A stretch of DNA of 64,000 nt from Sinonovacula constricta (lineage: Eukaryota > Mollusca > Bivalvia > Cardiida > Solecurtidae). Within the stretch, counting starts at the first letter, position 1. Each line of letters opens with the position of its first letter. The notes beneath the pieces are model-generated. The model saw only the letters and a list, made by a program, of their open reading frames with translations. It did no database searches and was not told where the DNA came from. Positions 1-11,900 of the stretch are shown piece after piece. Position numbers and translations under genes: made by a program. The DNA lies in contig CM017567.1 of assembly GCA_007844125.1 (NCBI GenBank), positions 13,984,046 to 14,048,045 on the forward strand, read 5' to 3'.

Positions 1-1437
1 CAAAGCATCTTGAAGATTGGACAACTAACAAAGAAATGTATTGTTTGAAATGAATAACCAAAGAAATACAGCGGCTGTTATGGCAACACAAAAATTGTGA
101 AAGGGGAAAAAAACTTAAAGTAGATACATTTTCAAATATTTAAGATAAGGACACATCTTATTTCTAACTATATGCCCCACCTAGCTTAACTTAACATTAG
201 GAACCAGTTACATCAAGTATGTGAATTTTGTTTATAAAGCTATTTAATCTCTTCCTTATACAGAAGAAATCAACAGACATTGAACAGAATAAGAACTATT
301 AATTGCATCCTTCTGAGGTTCACATTTTTAAACCTATTGCATTAAAACCACCCATAATATTCCAACATGCCAGGTTCATTTCAAACAAAAATACAATTGG
401 TACACAAGCCAGAACAAGAAGATACAGAAATTTCAAAACTAATTCAGCTATTGTTTCACCATAACATCACCATAACCAAACAAAGTGAGATGCAAACAGA
501 AATAAAAGCAAACAGACTAGAAAACAACATTTACAACTACTTTTGTCTACCATTATAACTATACTTGTTATACTACTTTGGGATTCTAAGAAAGCAAACA
601 AGATTAACCTGCTTCATTTTCTACCTCTTATATCTGTGACCTTTGTCATTATTACAGTGTGGGCTTAACCCACGGCTCCCCCACAACTGATCATTCTTCT
701 GTTGCTATGACATTATGCTCCTTGCCAATATTGAGATCAAAACAAAATGGCGGAAATTCTATGACGTAAGTCCAAACCGTTCTGCCCTCTTTTTCTTTTT
801 TTCCTGTAAAAGAAAGAAAAGAAATGAAATTGCAATGTAGCTAAGTGTGATTCATGCATATTAGTGCAGTTAAAACTACAATTAAATAAGTCAGAGCCTT
901 CTACTACCATCGTCGATTATTTGATTAGTGCAGTGAAATATTTTATCAATAATATTTCAGTCATTGGCACAAAGTGCATACTGAAAGTATGCATGCTACC
1001 TTTACTACAGCAACACTCAGGTTTTGACATGAAACAACACAATCTTAACACTAGATAGCAACTTTTCTCAAACTAAGCATAAAGCGAGGAGTCTGTAACA
1101 ATAACACATGAAAGATTTTAATGTGCCTAGGGCTGATGCTAAATAATTTTGGTCTTTAAAAAACCTATTGATTTAACAAAAGTACTGAAACAAGATGGCA
1201 TTTTAGGTCACCTAAGTAATGCACTCTTATTTGCTGGCAGTTCTATAATAGCAAAAACTCAATGTATTAGAGATTGTCTTTTAGTCACCAGTCCATTAGC
1301 AGTACATAAACTACCAGTAATGTATCAAAAGCTGATCTATACACACATATTTTTTTCATGTACATCCCAGCAGCACAATTAAGGTGCTTGTATTGATGTC
1401 CAACTATCATTGTAGATCCCAGACAAATGTCTACAAA
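1..1437. other. Gene-free AT-rich stretch
   Basis: No exon with flanking splice sites, RNA gene or clear mobile element is visible on either strand. Short open frames here are AT-rich and show no family resemblance. The stretch lies downstream of the SARNP gene (minus strand), so part of it could be 3' untranslated sequence or intergenic DNA. A SINE-tail-like phrase (cccagacaaatgtct) appears around 1418-1432, just before the tandem array begins. Confidence 0.5.
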
Positions 1438-2115
1438 GAGCTATAGGCATAGTAAAGGCCAGCTGGAAGACCTTCCCACATGAAGTTTCTCACCTGACTG
1501 AGCTATAGGCATAGTGAAGGTCAGCTGGAAGACCTTCCCACATGAAGTTTCTCACCTGACTGAGCTATAGGCATAGTGAAGGTCAGCTGGAAGACCTTCC
1601 CACATGAAGTTTCTCACCTGACTGAGCTATAGGCATAGTAAAGGCCAGCTGGAAGACCTTCCCACATGAAGGTTCTCACCTGACTGAGCTATAGGCATAG
1701 TAAAGGCCAGCTGGAAGACCTTCCCACATAAAGTTGTTCACCTGACTGAGCTATAGGCATAGTAAAGGCCAGCTGGAAGACCTTACCACATGAAGTTTCT
1801 CACCTGACTGAGCTATAGGCATAGTAAAGGCCAGCTGGAAGACCTTACCACATGAAGTTTCATACCTGACTGAGCTATAGGCATAGTGAAGGCCAGCTGG
1901 AAGACCTTCCCACATGAAGTTTCTCACCTGACTGAGCTATAGGCATAGTGAAGGTCAGCTGGAAGACCTCCCTACATGAAGTTTCTCACCTGACTGAGCT
2001 ATAGGCATAGTAAAGGCCAGCTGGAAAACCTTCCCACATGAAGTTGTTCACCTGACTGAGCTATAGGCATAGTGAAGGTCAGCTGGAAGACCTCCCTACA
2101 TGAAGATTCTCACAG
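1438..2115. repeat. 62-bp minisatellite, about 11 copies
   Basis: The phrase gagctataggcatagt recurs every 62 bases from 1438 to about 2060, with the shared segment cagctggaagaccttccc in every unit and only a few substitutions per copy. The same segment, next to cccagacaaat, occurs once each at 42906-42970 and 61351-61415, and the 42.9 kb copy is the tail of a tRNA-like SINE. The array is therefore best read as a tandem expansion of a SINE tail. No coding potential is claimed. Confidence 0.9.
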
Positions 2116-2230
2116 ACAGACACTCTTACCAACGTAACCAAGTGGGGATCTGTGGATGTTGGAATCCATATCGGAGAGTCCCTGGTTCGACACAACACTA
2201 ATCATGCGATGAGAGTCATTGAGCAAGACT
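2116..2230 (+). mobile_element. Possible tRNA-like SINE head
   Basis: Directly after the 62-bp array there is a tRNA-like stretch with a B-box-like ctggttcgacac near 2180-2191 and an A-box-like taaccaagtgggg near 2133-2145. The long spacer between them recalls a class II (Ser/Leu) tRNA. Its position next to an array made from SINE-tail sequence supports a SINE origin. Clear tRNA cloverleaf pairing was not established, so this is tentative. Confidence 0.35.
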
Positions 2231-2295
2231 ATTGACTGCACACTGCTTCAGAAAATCATTACCATATTGCTGATTCTACACAGGAAGTGGACAGT

Positions 2296-2607
2296 CAAGG
2301 TCACAACCTGTGCACTGTTGTAAATGTGTAAACTTCCATGCCACTGCTCTATGTATAAACTGAGAAATATCCAACTTTCTGAAACAGGTTAACCATAATC
2401 TCCAAGTACTCAAAGGGGAGATAAACCAAGAAATAAGGTAGCCAGAGTTATGAAACTTGTCAGGGTCATGAACTATGCACTGTGAAGCAAGTGAGTAAAC
2501 TTTAATGCCACTGCTTTTTGTAGAAATTGAGAAATATCCAACTTGCCAAACAAGGTCAACCGGACAGAAGGACGGATGGAATGGACAGACTGGACAGACG
2601 GACATAC
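2296..2607. repeat. Diverged ~100-bp duplication ending in a (GGACRGAC)-like tract
   Basis: Two diverged copies of one segment are seen at about 2296-2391 and 2461-2561. They share phrases such as gccactgct and gagaaatatccaact. The second copy runs into an imperfect ggacagac/ggacggac tract at 2563-2607. Such tracts are common at the ends of non-autonomous elements in molluscs, which is established only in general terms; the element type is not assigned. Confidence 0.5.
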
Positions 2608-2936
2608 AAACAGTTCAATTACTAGATGCTGCGGTAAAAAAAGAGTCAGAAGAGTTGCCAGTCTGTGACACTAAAACCTTGTCAACAGGCATCCCCATTA
2701 CCAATGAATGCAATTTTCAGCAGTGACTTCACTTGATTAAGGTTCAAGAGAAATGTTGTTGTTTCCAAAACCTGTCTTATATTGCCATCACTTTTGTCTT
2801 GTGAAATGATGACTTTCCAAAATATTGCTGCATTCAGGTTTTGACATATTGTCTCTTAAATTCCTACTCATCAAGACTCCTTCTTTAAGTCTACAGATTA
2901 TTCACATGTCTTACAATTATCACTGGAAATACAATA

Positions 2937-5900
2937 TTAAAATACCTCTACTTCAGGATTGCTGTTGTATGTGATTTTGGCAAACTTTGAGGGTTTGTTA
3001 TTAGTAGCAGCTGTGACATCACCAAATCTATCCTTCCTCTTTTTGATGCGCTCCTCTTCCTCAGCCTTCGACAGTGTGGTTGACACAACCTGACCAAACC
3101 TCTCTGCTCTCTTCTTCAGCACTTCAACATCAGCCTGTGCAGTGGGAAAACAACATGATGTCATACCCAAGCAAATAGAAGCTAAGCTAATTCTATTCAA
3201 GTTCAACATTCCACAAATAATCTTCATTGAGACAGATACAGTACATCACTTGAAAGGATTGCATGCAATTAAAACTTGACATGTTTGTAAAACCCGTTTC
3301 ATCAACTTAAAAACATATCCACCAGAACTACTTCTTCAGGGTAAGAGTAAATTATATCACTACAGTAACTTCGCCTTTAAGATTCTTTAGGATAAGAGTA
3401 AATTTTATCACTACAGTTAGTTTAAGTGCAAACCTGACAGTAGTTTGTTACACATAATTTTACTCAAGAGTTAGAAGTGCAGACATTATATATCTTGACA
3501 GCAGAACGTCACTATTATTACAACAACATGAATCTACAATAAGTTCACTGATCTGCAGCTCTGCATGACTTTGTCATTTCTACTTGACTTTTTTGATAGT
3601 GCTGGTATATCATACAAGTGAAAAGAAATAATTCATGATAACATTTAAATATTAATAACAGCTTGTCTAATTGCATTTTATATTGGTATACTTACAGCCG
3701 GTACAGTGGAGGACAGTTTGGTACTTGGTCCCGTCACTGGTAGGCCAAACCTGGGAAATTTTGACAAAATTGATGTTAAAACCATGAGTCATTAACAGTT
3801 AAACTGTCTTGTTACAAGTGCTGTTCAGGATCGCAAGAGATTCCAAAATGCTTTGACCTCAGGTTAACTACATTGCTTTTTGTTCTCAAAGAAATGTAGC
3901 TTTTGCAATCTTTGTCAGTATGTTGAAAAGTCATCTTGCTTACAATATGAGATGTTCTGTTCAAATAAAAAAATAAAAGCACTAGCATGTCATAAAAATG
4001 CACTTTGAATTTTGTGTAATAATGTGCAAGCAGAGGTTCATAATAACCTATGTTGGTCAGAGATTCAAGTTCTGAGAGCTAGAGAGATGTCACCACAAAA
4101 GTGAAAACATTGTCAAAGAAGATAATAAAATATGTATCATCTTAAAAAAAAAAAAAGACTTTTTTTTCACAAAGTTGTCCTTATAAATCTATATGGATAC
4201 ATTGTTGTGTAAGTAGTATTGCATGCAGCGTTCAAAGTTTAGTTTATCAACTATAACAAGGACACAAGATTTAGTTAGTATGGTACCAGAACAGTTAACT
4301 TACAATCCACTGGAATATAGAAGGCACATATATTCTACAGTGAAGTATTTGCTTAACACTTAGCAGTTATGTAGCAAGATACTGAAGCATCTAGCAAACA
4401 CAGTCTCTCTCTAGGGCATGAAAATATTAGTTTATCAAGGATTCACCACCCGACATCTATGAGGGAGTCAATATTGATTCAGGTAGATAAAATTGAGTGT
4501 AATAATAATTACCTCTCAGCACGGGTCATCTTCTTCAAATCTTCATTAATGACACCAAAACGCTCGGCTCTTTTCTTCAGTCTCTGTAAATAGGCCAAAC
4601 ATACAATTGAAACATCAACAACATATACTAGTTGACGCCATTTGGGAGATGAGACCTAGAACGACCCCAAAACATAATTCAAAACATATTCATTAAGAGT
4701 TTAGTATGGGGTATAAATAATAAATACCGTATTCACTCATGTAATCGCCCCACTTTTTTTACCTTATTTTATCGTTAAGGAGTTGGGGGTGCGACCATTC
4801 TATAGGTGTAAGGCCTTTGGACATTTTTTCTAGAACGATTCTGCCGATTTTTGGGATGCCATGTGCCATGCCATGTTTATTTCGTGATATAACTAGATGA
4901 GCTCTCTAAATAGGAGGTTGACGGACGATATAGTACTTCCTAGTTTTATCTCTTGTATCATATTTCTGAATGTTTGCATCATCAAACAATTTCACCCAGC
5001 TAAAATGTCATGTGCACACTACCATGCAGATCAAAGGATTTCATAGCAGAGCTGATAAAACAACACAGCTTTGATACGAGCCGACAATCTCTTTGAAGTT
5101 GCATTTCATAGACAGGAAATATCGATGTTAAACTCCATACAGCCTGTCAATAAAACGAAACCTCCATATGAAATTAACAGGACGGTTGATCAAAGCAAGA
5201 TGTACATATATGAACTAAGGGTTTTTTAAAACAAGTTTGTGAAATTACATGTATACGGAAATATTTTAAATTTATACAGAATTTTGTTTTTATTATATTT
5301 CTATGAAAATAAATTAATTAAAGTTCAAGGTCCATTCATATGTAACTAAGAACCACAATCCTTGGTACAAGTTTGTACATCACCTGTAACTGTAAATTGT
5401 CACTATTTGACACATTATTCACACCTCTCAGAGCCACTAATTGACAAGTTATTCTCACCTGTCCGCTATACCCCAGAGAAGACAGTGACATGTTGAGAAG
5501 GTGCGTCATTATCTTTATTGATATATGCAGTATTGACGATATAGCGGAGCTCCACTGTATAAACTGTGCGGCCTTTACATTGAATTAGGATTTTTTCTTC
5601 AAATTTTGCGGTCATTTTAGGAGTGCGACCATTACACAAGTGAATACGATACATATATGTAGTCTGATAATGGTTTACCAGCTTATCAACTCATTTTGTT
5701 GACAACCTATTAAGAACTTTTGTAATTGGCTGACAGTACATGTAAACAATACAAGTCATATTTACCGTGACTCAGCAGCAAAAAGTGCAAATCCTGAACA
5801 GACAACTCCCAGTGGGGCCGAATTGGATCTTCATTATTAGATCGAACTTGATCTACAGTGTTTACCTTCACTAGAACCAAAAAAAACTAGGATTTAAGTG

Positions 5901-8900
5901 AACAACCTACCTCTGCCTCCGAGACTCCTGAGAGGGCGACGACCTTTGGGGGTTTCTCTGTTGTGGACTCTGTTTCTGACGAGGACCCGGCAGAATCTGT
6001 GGCTGCTGTCTTGGGTTTAGGAGCTGTCACACTGAAACAGGTAAAACAGTTGCTCAGTTTAGCATGAAAAGCATATTTTCTTGGCACTCACTTGGCAAAA
6101 ACATAGCAATTTTAGATATTTACTTACATCTATACACACAGGTTATTAGACAAAATGAATGAAATGTAGCAAATAGAGTAGATCCTGATCAAATATGCTT
6201 CCAGTGAGCTGACTGACCTGAATCTACAAATTCAATGTGCATGAAAAAAAAATCTATTTTTAAGCATGGAGTTAATGCTTTAAGGTCCTACATAACTTAG
6301 TGCTGGCATAAATAACATAAAATGAGGAGAGGAATAGTACATGGGTGGTACACTGGCCTCCAGATCATGGGGTTCAAGGTTGAAATCACTGCTGGCTTGC
6401 CACTAATTTCCTTGAACAAGAAGGAAATCCTGAATTGTTCCAAATCACCCAGGTGTATAAATATACCTGCATGGGTTATTCAAGTCATTCAAACAATTTT
6501 CTTGTGCCATTTTTCCCTATAATTATTATGTGATTTACAATTTTCCCTTATGGCCATGGATAAAATTGTTAAGTCAGCTGAATAAGAACTGGCTTAGAAA
6601 GCAAACAATAAACCAGACACCTTCACAGACTTCTCTGTGCTAATCATGTACTATAATACTATAATACCAGTAGTAGTAACCTACCTTGCTGTCACTGTCT
6701 TCTTGGGAGCTTGTATCTCCTGTGAAATGTAAAAACATCATTAAAGCTTGCCATGGCATTTGGTCTTGACATGGAACATATTTATAATGTTCTATTCATT
6801 TTGTTAAATTCTGATCAATTTAGTCTTAATACTAAAATGGTGAACTATTCATTAGAAAAACTTGCTTCCAATACCACCAAACACATCAACTGACAGTGTC
6901 TGTCTTAGAAAATGTTCAATTACAATAGAGATCAAGTGCCTTACTGTCTTGTTATGACCTAACCATGAAATATACTATTACTACTATAATTACTACTACT
7001 ACTATTACTACTAAAAGTTGCAACAGTTATAAGTTCAACACTTGCAAGTTGTAGTTGTCAAATGGACTGGTAAATAATCCTTATTTATATTATAGTCATG
7101 CTAAAATGCTGAGCCTAGCACAGTATCCACAATAAAACTTAAAATCACTGGACCTTTGGTCCACCAAGCTGTCAAACTCTATACAGTATGAGGCAAAAAT
7201 TTACTGGACAGAGACCTCTGTAAGACTTGGTACAGGGTCCATGGCTTGTTATAAATTCTGTTTTCACATTACCTTCTTTATGGGTTCTTTCTTTTTAGGG
7301 GCTTCTTCCTTGAGAGCAGCTTCTGAAAGTAATACAAGTTAACACTAAAATGTTAAGATTGGAAATAAGTGTCTGTATCATATTACAATTACATTGAGTG
7401 TTTCTGTCAATCTTTATCAACTAAAGAATTGTTTCATGGTAAAGGAAAAAGAATTAACATTGAAAAAGGTATTGACAGTTATTTACAATTGCGCGCAAAA
7501 TAAAATACTTAACAATTATCACAATGATATAAGCATTTGGTGTTAGTTAACTATGTGTCATTTAATCAACATTCATTATATATCATTTGATTTATTTTTA
7601 TATATGACTATGTGTTAATTAAATAATAGTTTGATTTAATATGTGTACTGAATAAATAAAAACTAAGGAGGCAAACTATACATGACAATAAAAAACACTT
7701 TCTCCTGGTTTGGCTGCTTAGACAGACTTTAGTAAGCACAAACTATTCACTGTTACACAATGTGTAATATAAACACACGTCATTTTATTATCCATTATAT
7801 CCAAAACATGTACTTTTATATGCAACAGTGTATGCATATTAAAAGCTATGCAAACTATACATTAATGAGATATACACAGTGTGACAACATACACATAACA
7901 CAATTACATATTTTGACACAACCTACTAACCTGCATCAACAAGTACTTTCTCCGTCTCTTTTACTTCTTTTACTGCAATGATACAAATATTGTTTAGCTA
8001 GTTATCTGCACTACAGAGCCTGTGGCTTAAAGAGCCATTTCATTCTTAAAATGAAATTGAAAGAGACTCAACAGCAAATAGATTCTGATCATACAGCTCC
8101 CTATTACAGTTCAAAACTAGGTTCTGACTGATCTGGACCTTCACTTCCTTCCTAAGCCTTACTGATGTGATTAGGAGGCTAAGACATAGTGCCTGCACTG
8201 TCTAGATAAGACAATATGAACCAATATGGGCATTTTGTCAAAACTATTAAAAGCTGTTAACACAACTCCTTTTCAAGGGCTCTTTGGTAAAGAAAATAGC
8301 CAGTCCATTATTGTTGAGAGAATAAGACAATGAACATTTGTTTTAAATGAAATGTCACTGTTTAAAATGCTAAAAATTCATTTCTTCAAATTAAAAGACA
8401 GACAGACCGGCCGCAATAGCTCAATTGGAAGAACATCGGCTTGCCGATCGTGAGGTCATGGGTTCAAAACCTCATAAGTGCCCCTGTGCTATAATGATAG
8501 AAATGTTGCTGCACAGTATCAGCAAAAATGCCAGCAAATCCCACAGACAACATGCATGAATAAAAAATGAAGGCAAACAGCACGATCTCTTACTGATAAT
8601 TCTTTTATGAAATCAAAGCTGAATCTCGAAGTTGAGCTTTTAAGAAATAAAATCAATAAAACATAGGAGACAATAAACATGAGTGACAAACTTATTATTG
8701 AAATTAACTTGTCATAACTTGTTTTCTCTAAAACAGAAACATCAACAACAAAAAACAACAAACAACAAAAAATTCATAAAATTAAATACGGGTAACAGGA
8801 ACATTAAAAAAAATGTCACTTACGAATCATGGCACTAAAAAAAGAGTCATCTGTTTCAACCATACAAAAAAGAATAATTAAGTCAGAAAATTTGGAAGAA

Positions 8901-11900
8901 TATTGCAATGTTTAAATACTTTGTGACATACCTTAATATGTAATTGTCGTACCCGACTAAATAGTTAAAAAAAAAATGAAATTATGCACACTACCTTTTA
9001 TATTTAATTTAAAAAAAAGTAATGAAAACTTAGGTTTTAAAGTTTCACTTTGACAATTACACATTCCTGAAACATCATCTGCATATAAACATAATCAGAA
9101 TATTAACAATATCATAATATTAACATTGTCATAATATTAACATCATCAGAATATTAACATCATCTGAATATTACCATTATCAGAATATAACCAACATATA
9201 AATGTTAACAATTATCAGAATATTTACCATTATCAAAGCTGTTCAAATGGGGGGGGGGGTCTGAAAAAAGGGATAGGGCCTGGAGCCTTTGAGAAGGTAC
9301 AATTTGTCGACTCTTAATAAAAGGAGGAAAATGTGCATGTGAATTTAACTTCTCAATGCCATCATACATCTTGTACATTTATTACAAGGCCTATTCTTTA
9401 TTTTTCTTAATCTTTAACTTCTCCACTAGATTATCATAAGCCAGTTCACTCAAGCTTCCACTGTAGTCATTTATCAGCATCAATCTTTCTTATTTCAAAA
9501 TTATGGCAATAGAATATTGAATTTTATCAAAGGGTAATTTTTATTTTTAGGGGAAAAACTTGGTTTATTTTTGAGGGGAAGGCGCCAGTAAACAGCACTT
9601 TCTATATAAGGTAAAAAAAAATGATTCAACAGTTCTATTTTTTTTCTACAAACATTATCCAATAAGACATGACACACTCAGAAGATTTAAAAATTACCTT
9701 GTACACTTGTTACATCTGCGAACAGCCTTTCAACAAGTTCACTTTTAGAGCCTGTCACAGGTAGTCCACGGTCTTTCAACGCCTTTTTCAACTCTGCTAC
9801 CTTTAAACAAACAATACACTGATATAGCCTGGAAGAATAAAAAACATTCTTAACATCCAGTAATAATTGATTATCTCGTGCATATAATTCAAACTTATGT
9901 ATGATTGTTGACTTATGCAATTCCTTGTTAAGTTGAACAATATTTTCAATAGATATTTATCTACTTGAAAGTCTTGACAATTGATGTAGTAAGATATATT
10001 TTATCAATTTAATTTTTTTTAATATTACCTTTCATCTAATGTCCAAGTGAAGAAAAGAAAAAAAAAATCAACAACTTTGCATAATTTTACATCCTTGTTT
10101 GATCTTTCAGAACAGCATTTTCAAATTCTCTGCAATTATTTTTATCATAAGAAAGTTAAATAAGTAAACAATGTTGTGTATCTTAGATCCGTAAATCGCC
10201 TCTGGTAAAGCTTATTAGTATTCAAAATGGGGAGATGTCAAAAACTTCCTATCCCTGTGTAAGCAAACACTAATGGAATCTGTCGATGTATGTTGGAAAA
10301 AAAAATCCACCATACATTTCTTCAGATATGTCTTCAGAAATGAATTATTACATGCTGATGAACAACATCAGTGGCTACTGAGACTTCAGCTTAGCAAACT
10401 GCAAGGACAACATTATAAAATTTTGAAGCGATGATGTGAAATCAACAAAATTAGCATTCTGTTAAATAGATTGTTTAAAAAAAAAAATAAAAAAAAAAAA
10501 TAAAATTTATTTCCTTTACCCATAATTTGTTTAGATATATAGATCTAAGATTTTTGAAAGTTTTTTTTCGAAAGAAAATGCCTTACATTATTTGTATTGA
10601 GGGATTTATCGGCATTTTTGCCGATACTGTGCAGCGACATTTCTATCGTTATAGCACAGGGGCAATTATGTGCCGAGGGACTGAACCTGGCCGGCCCATT
10701 ATACTGACACCAATGAGTCAGGCGTAATGCTGTCGGGGCAGGGCATTCGGTAGACTCTGAAATTTAAGGGTCATTGACCCCTCAGTCAAAATTTTCAGGG
10801 GACAAATTCAAAGTTCTGAGGGTCATATCTGTGTGTCGTGCATCACATCATAAAGCGCAAATGTGCTGTCATAGCAATGTTGATTGTGTTTTACTATGTA
10901 CAGTTAATTAATTTTCCTATTTTTTTTTAAACTTATGTTTTTCTTCAGATCTTTATCTTTTTCTTTTTCTCATTATAACAATTAATGCATCATTTTTTGT
11001 GTATATAATTACAATTGTATATATAATTATACCATTGACGACCACATTTTGGATAAATAAGATACTAGGGACAAGTAAATAAACAGAATAATGCTTAATA
11101 GTGTGTGTTTTTTCAGCATCTCAATTATGACAATTAAATAAAAAAATAAAACATTGAAAAAATAAAACATATCAATTAACATTGTTACCTTGTCACTGTT
11201 AACAACAATATCGCTTCTCAAAACTGACGTCACTCCAAAACCAATTATAAATATATAAATATATAAATTATAAATATAAGAGTCGACGTTCAGGGCCACC
11301 CAATAAGGCATATAACAAGTTTATTTCTTAACTAAATCTATCTAAAGGCACCATCAGGCAAGACAACAAGAACCTGGTTTTCAGTACAAAATATACTGTG
11401 TCAAACTGTAGTCTGTGCCCAAAGCTTATTTTGAAATATCAAAACGTCAAACAAGCTTTTTTTAGCCATAGTTTCAACCATTCAAGTAACAAGTACATCT
11501 TTCGTAGATACGATCAATCGATAGTTCTAAATCGCTGTCAAATTACATTATACTCGGACGCTCCGCTTTTCACCTTTTCAGTAATCACACATTTAGGTGA
11601 CCCAATCAAGTTATTATAAAATGCCTACAGTCGTCTAAAATTGCTTCTGATGCATAGGAATGCTACAGACATGTTTTACGAGTAAACAGATGCCGATCAA
11701 TTAAGATATATTACTTTTCTACACAGCTGTAAAAATGCCATATTGAAATTAGCCACGCACACGAGCAAATGTGTCGATTGGCAGAATTAGAGCACCTGTT
11801 TCTTATTAATTATGCAGGCTCTGCCTACTGTATTGTTTTTCTCCTAGCAGAAGGTAATAGATGTGTGTGTGTGTGTGGGGGGGATCTTTTCTCATTAATA

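Noticed and set aside
8405..8480. Functional tRNA genes at 8.4, 12.2, 43.0 and 51.4 kb
   Set aside because: A and B boxes are present, but each is fused to shared SINE tails and the acceptor stems are not paired as in a working tRNA.
8826..8836. 11-nt alternative microexon in SARNP using the tttttttag acceptor
   Set aside because: Joining it after exon 2 gives an immediate TGA, unlike the 27-nt version.
11027..11311. 94-codon minus-strand frame in SARNP intron 1
   Set aside because: Composition is driven by AT-rich DNA (many I, Y, F); SARNP exons 1 and 2 join in phase without it.
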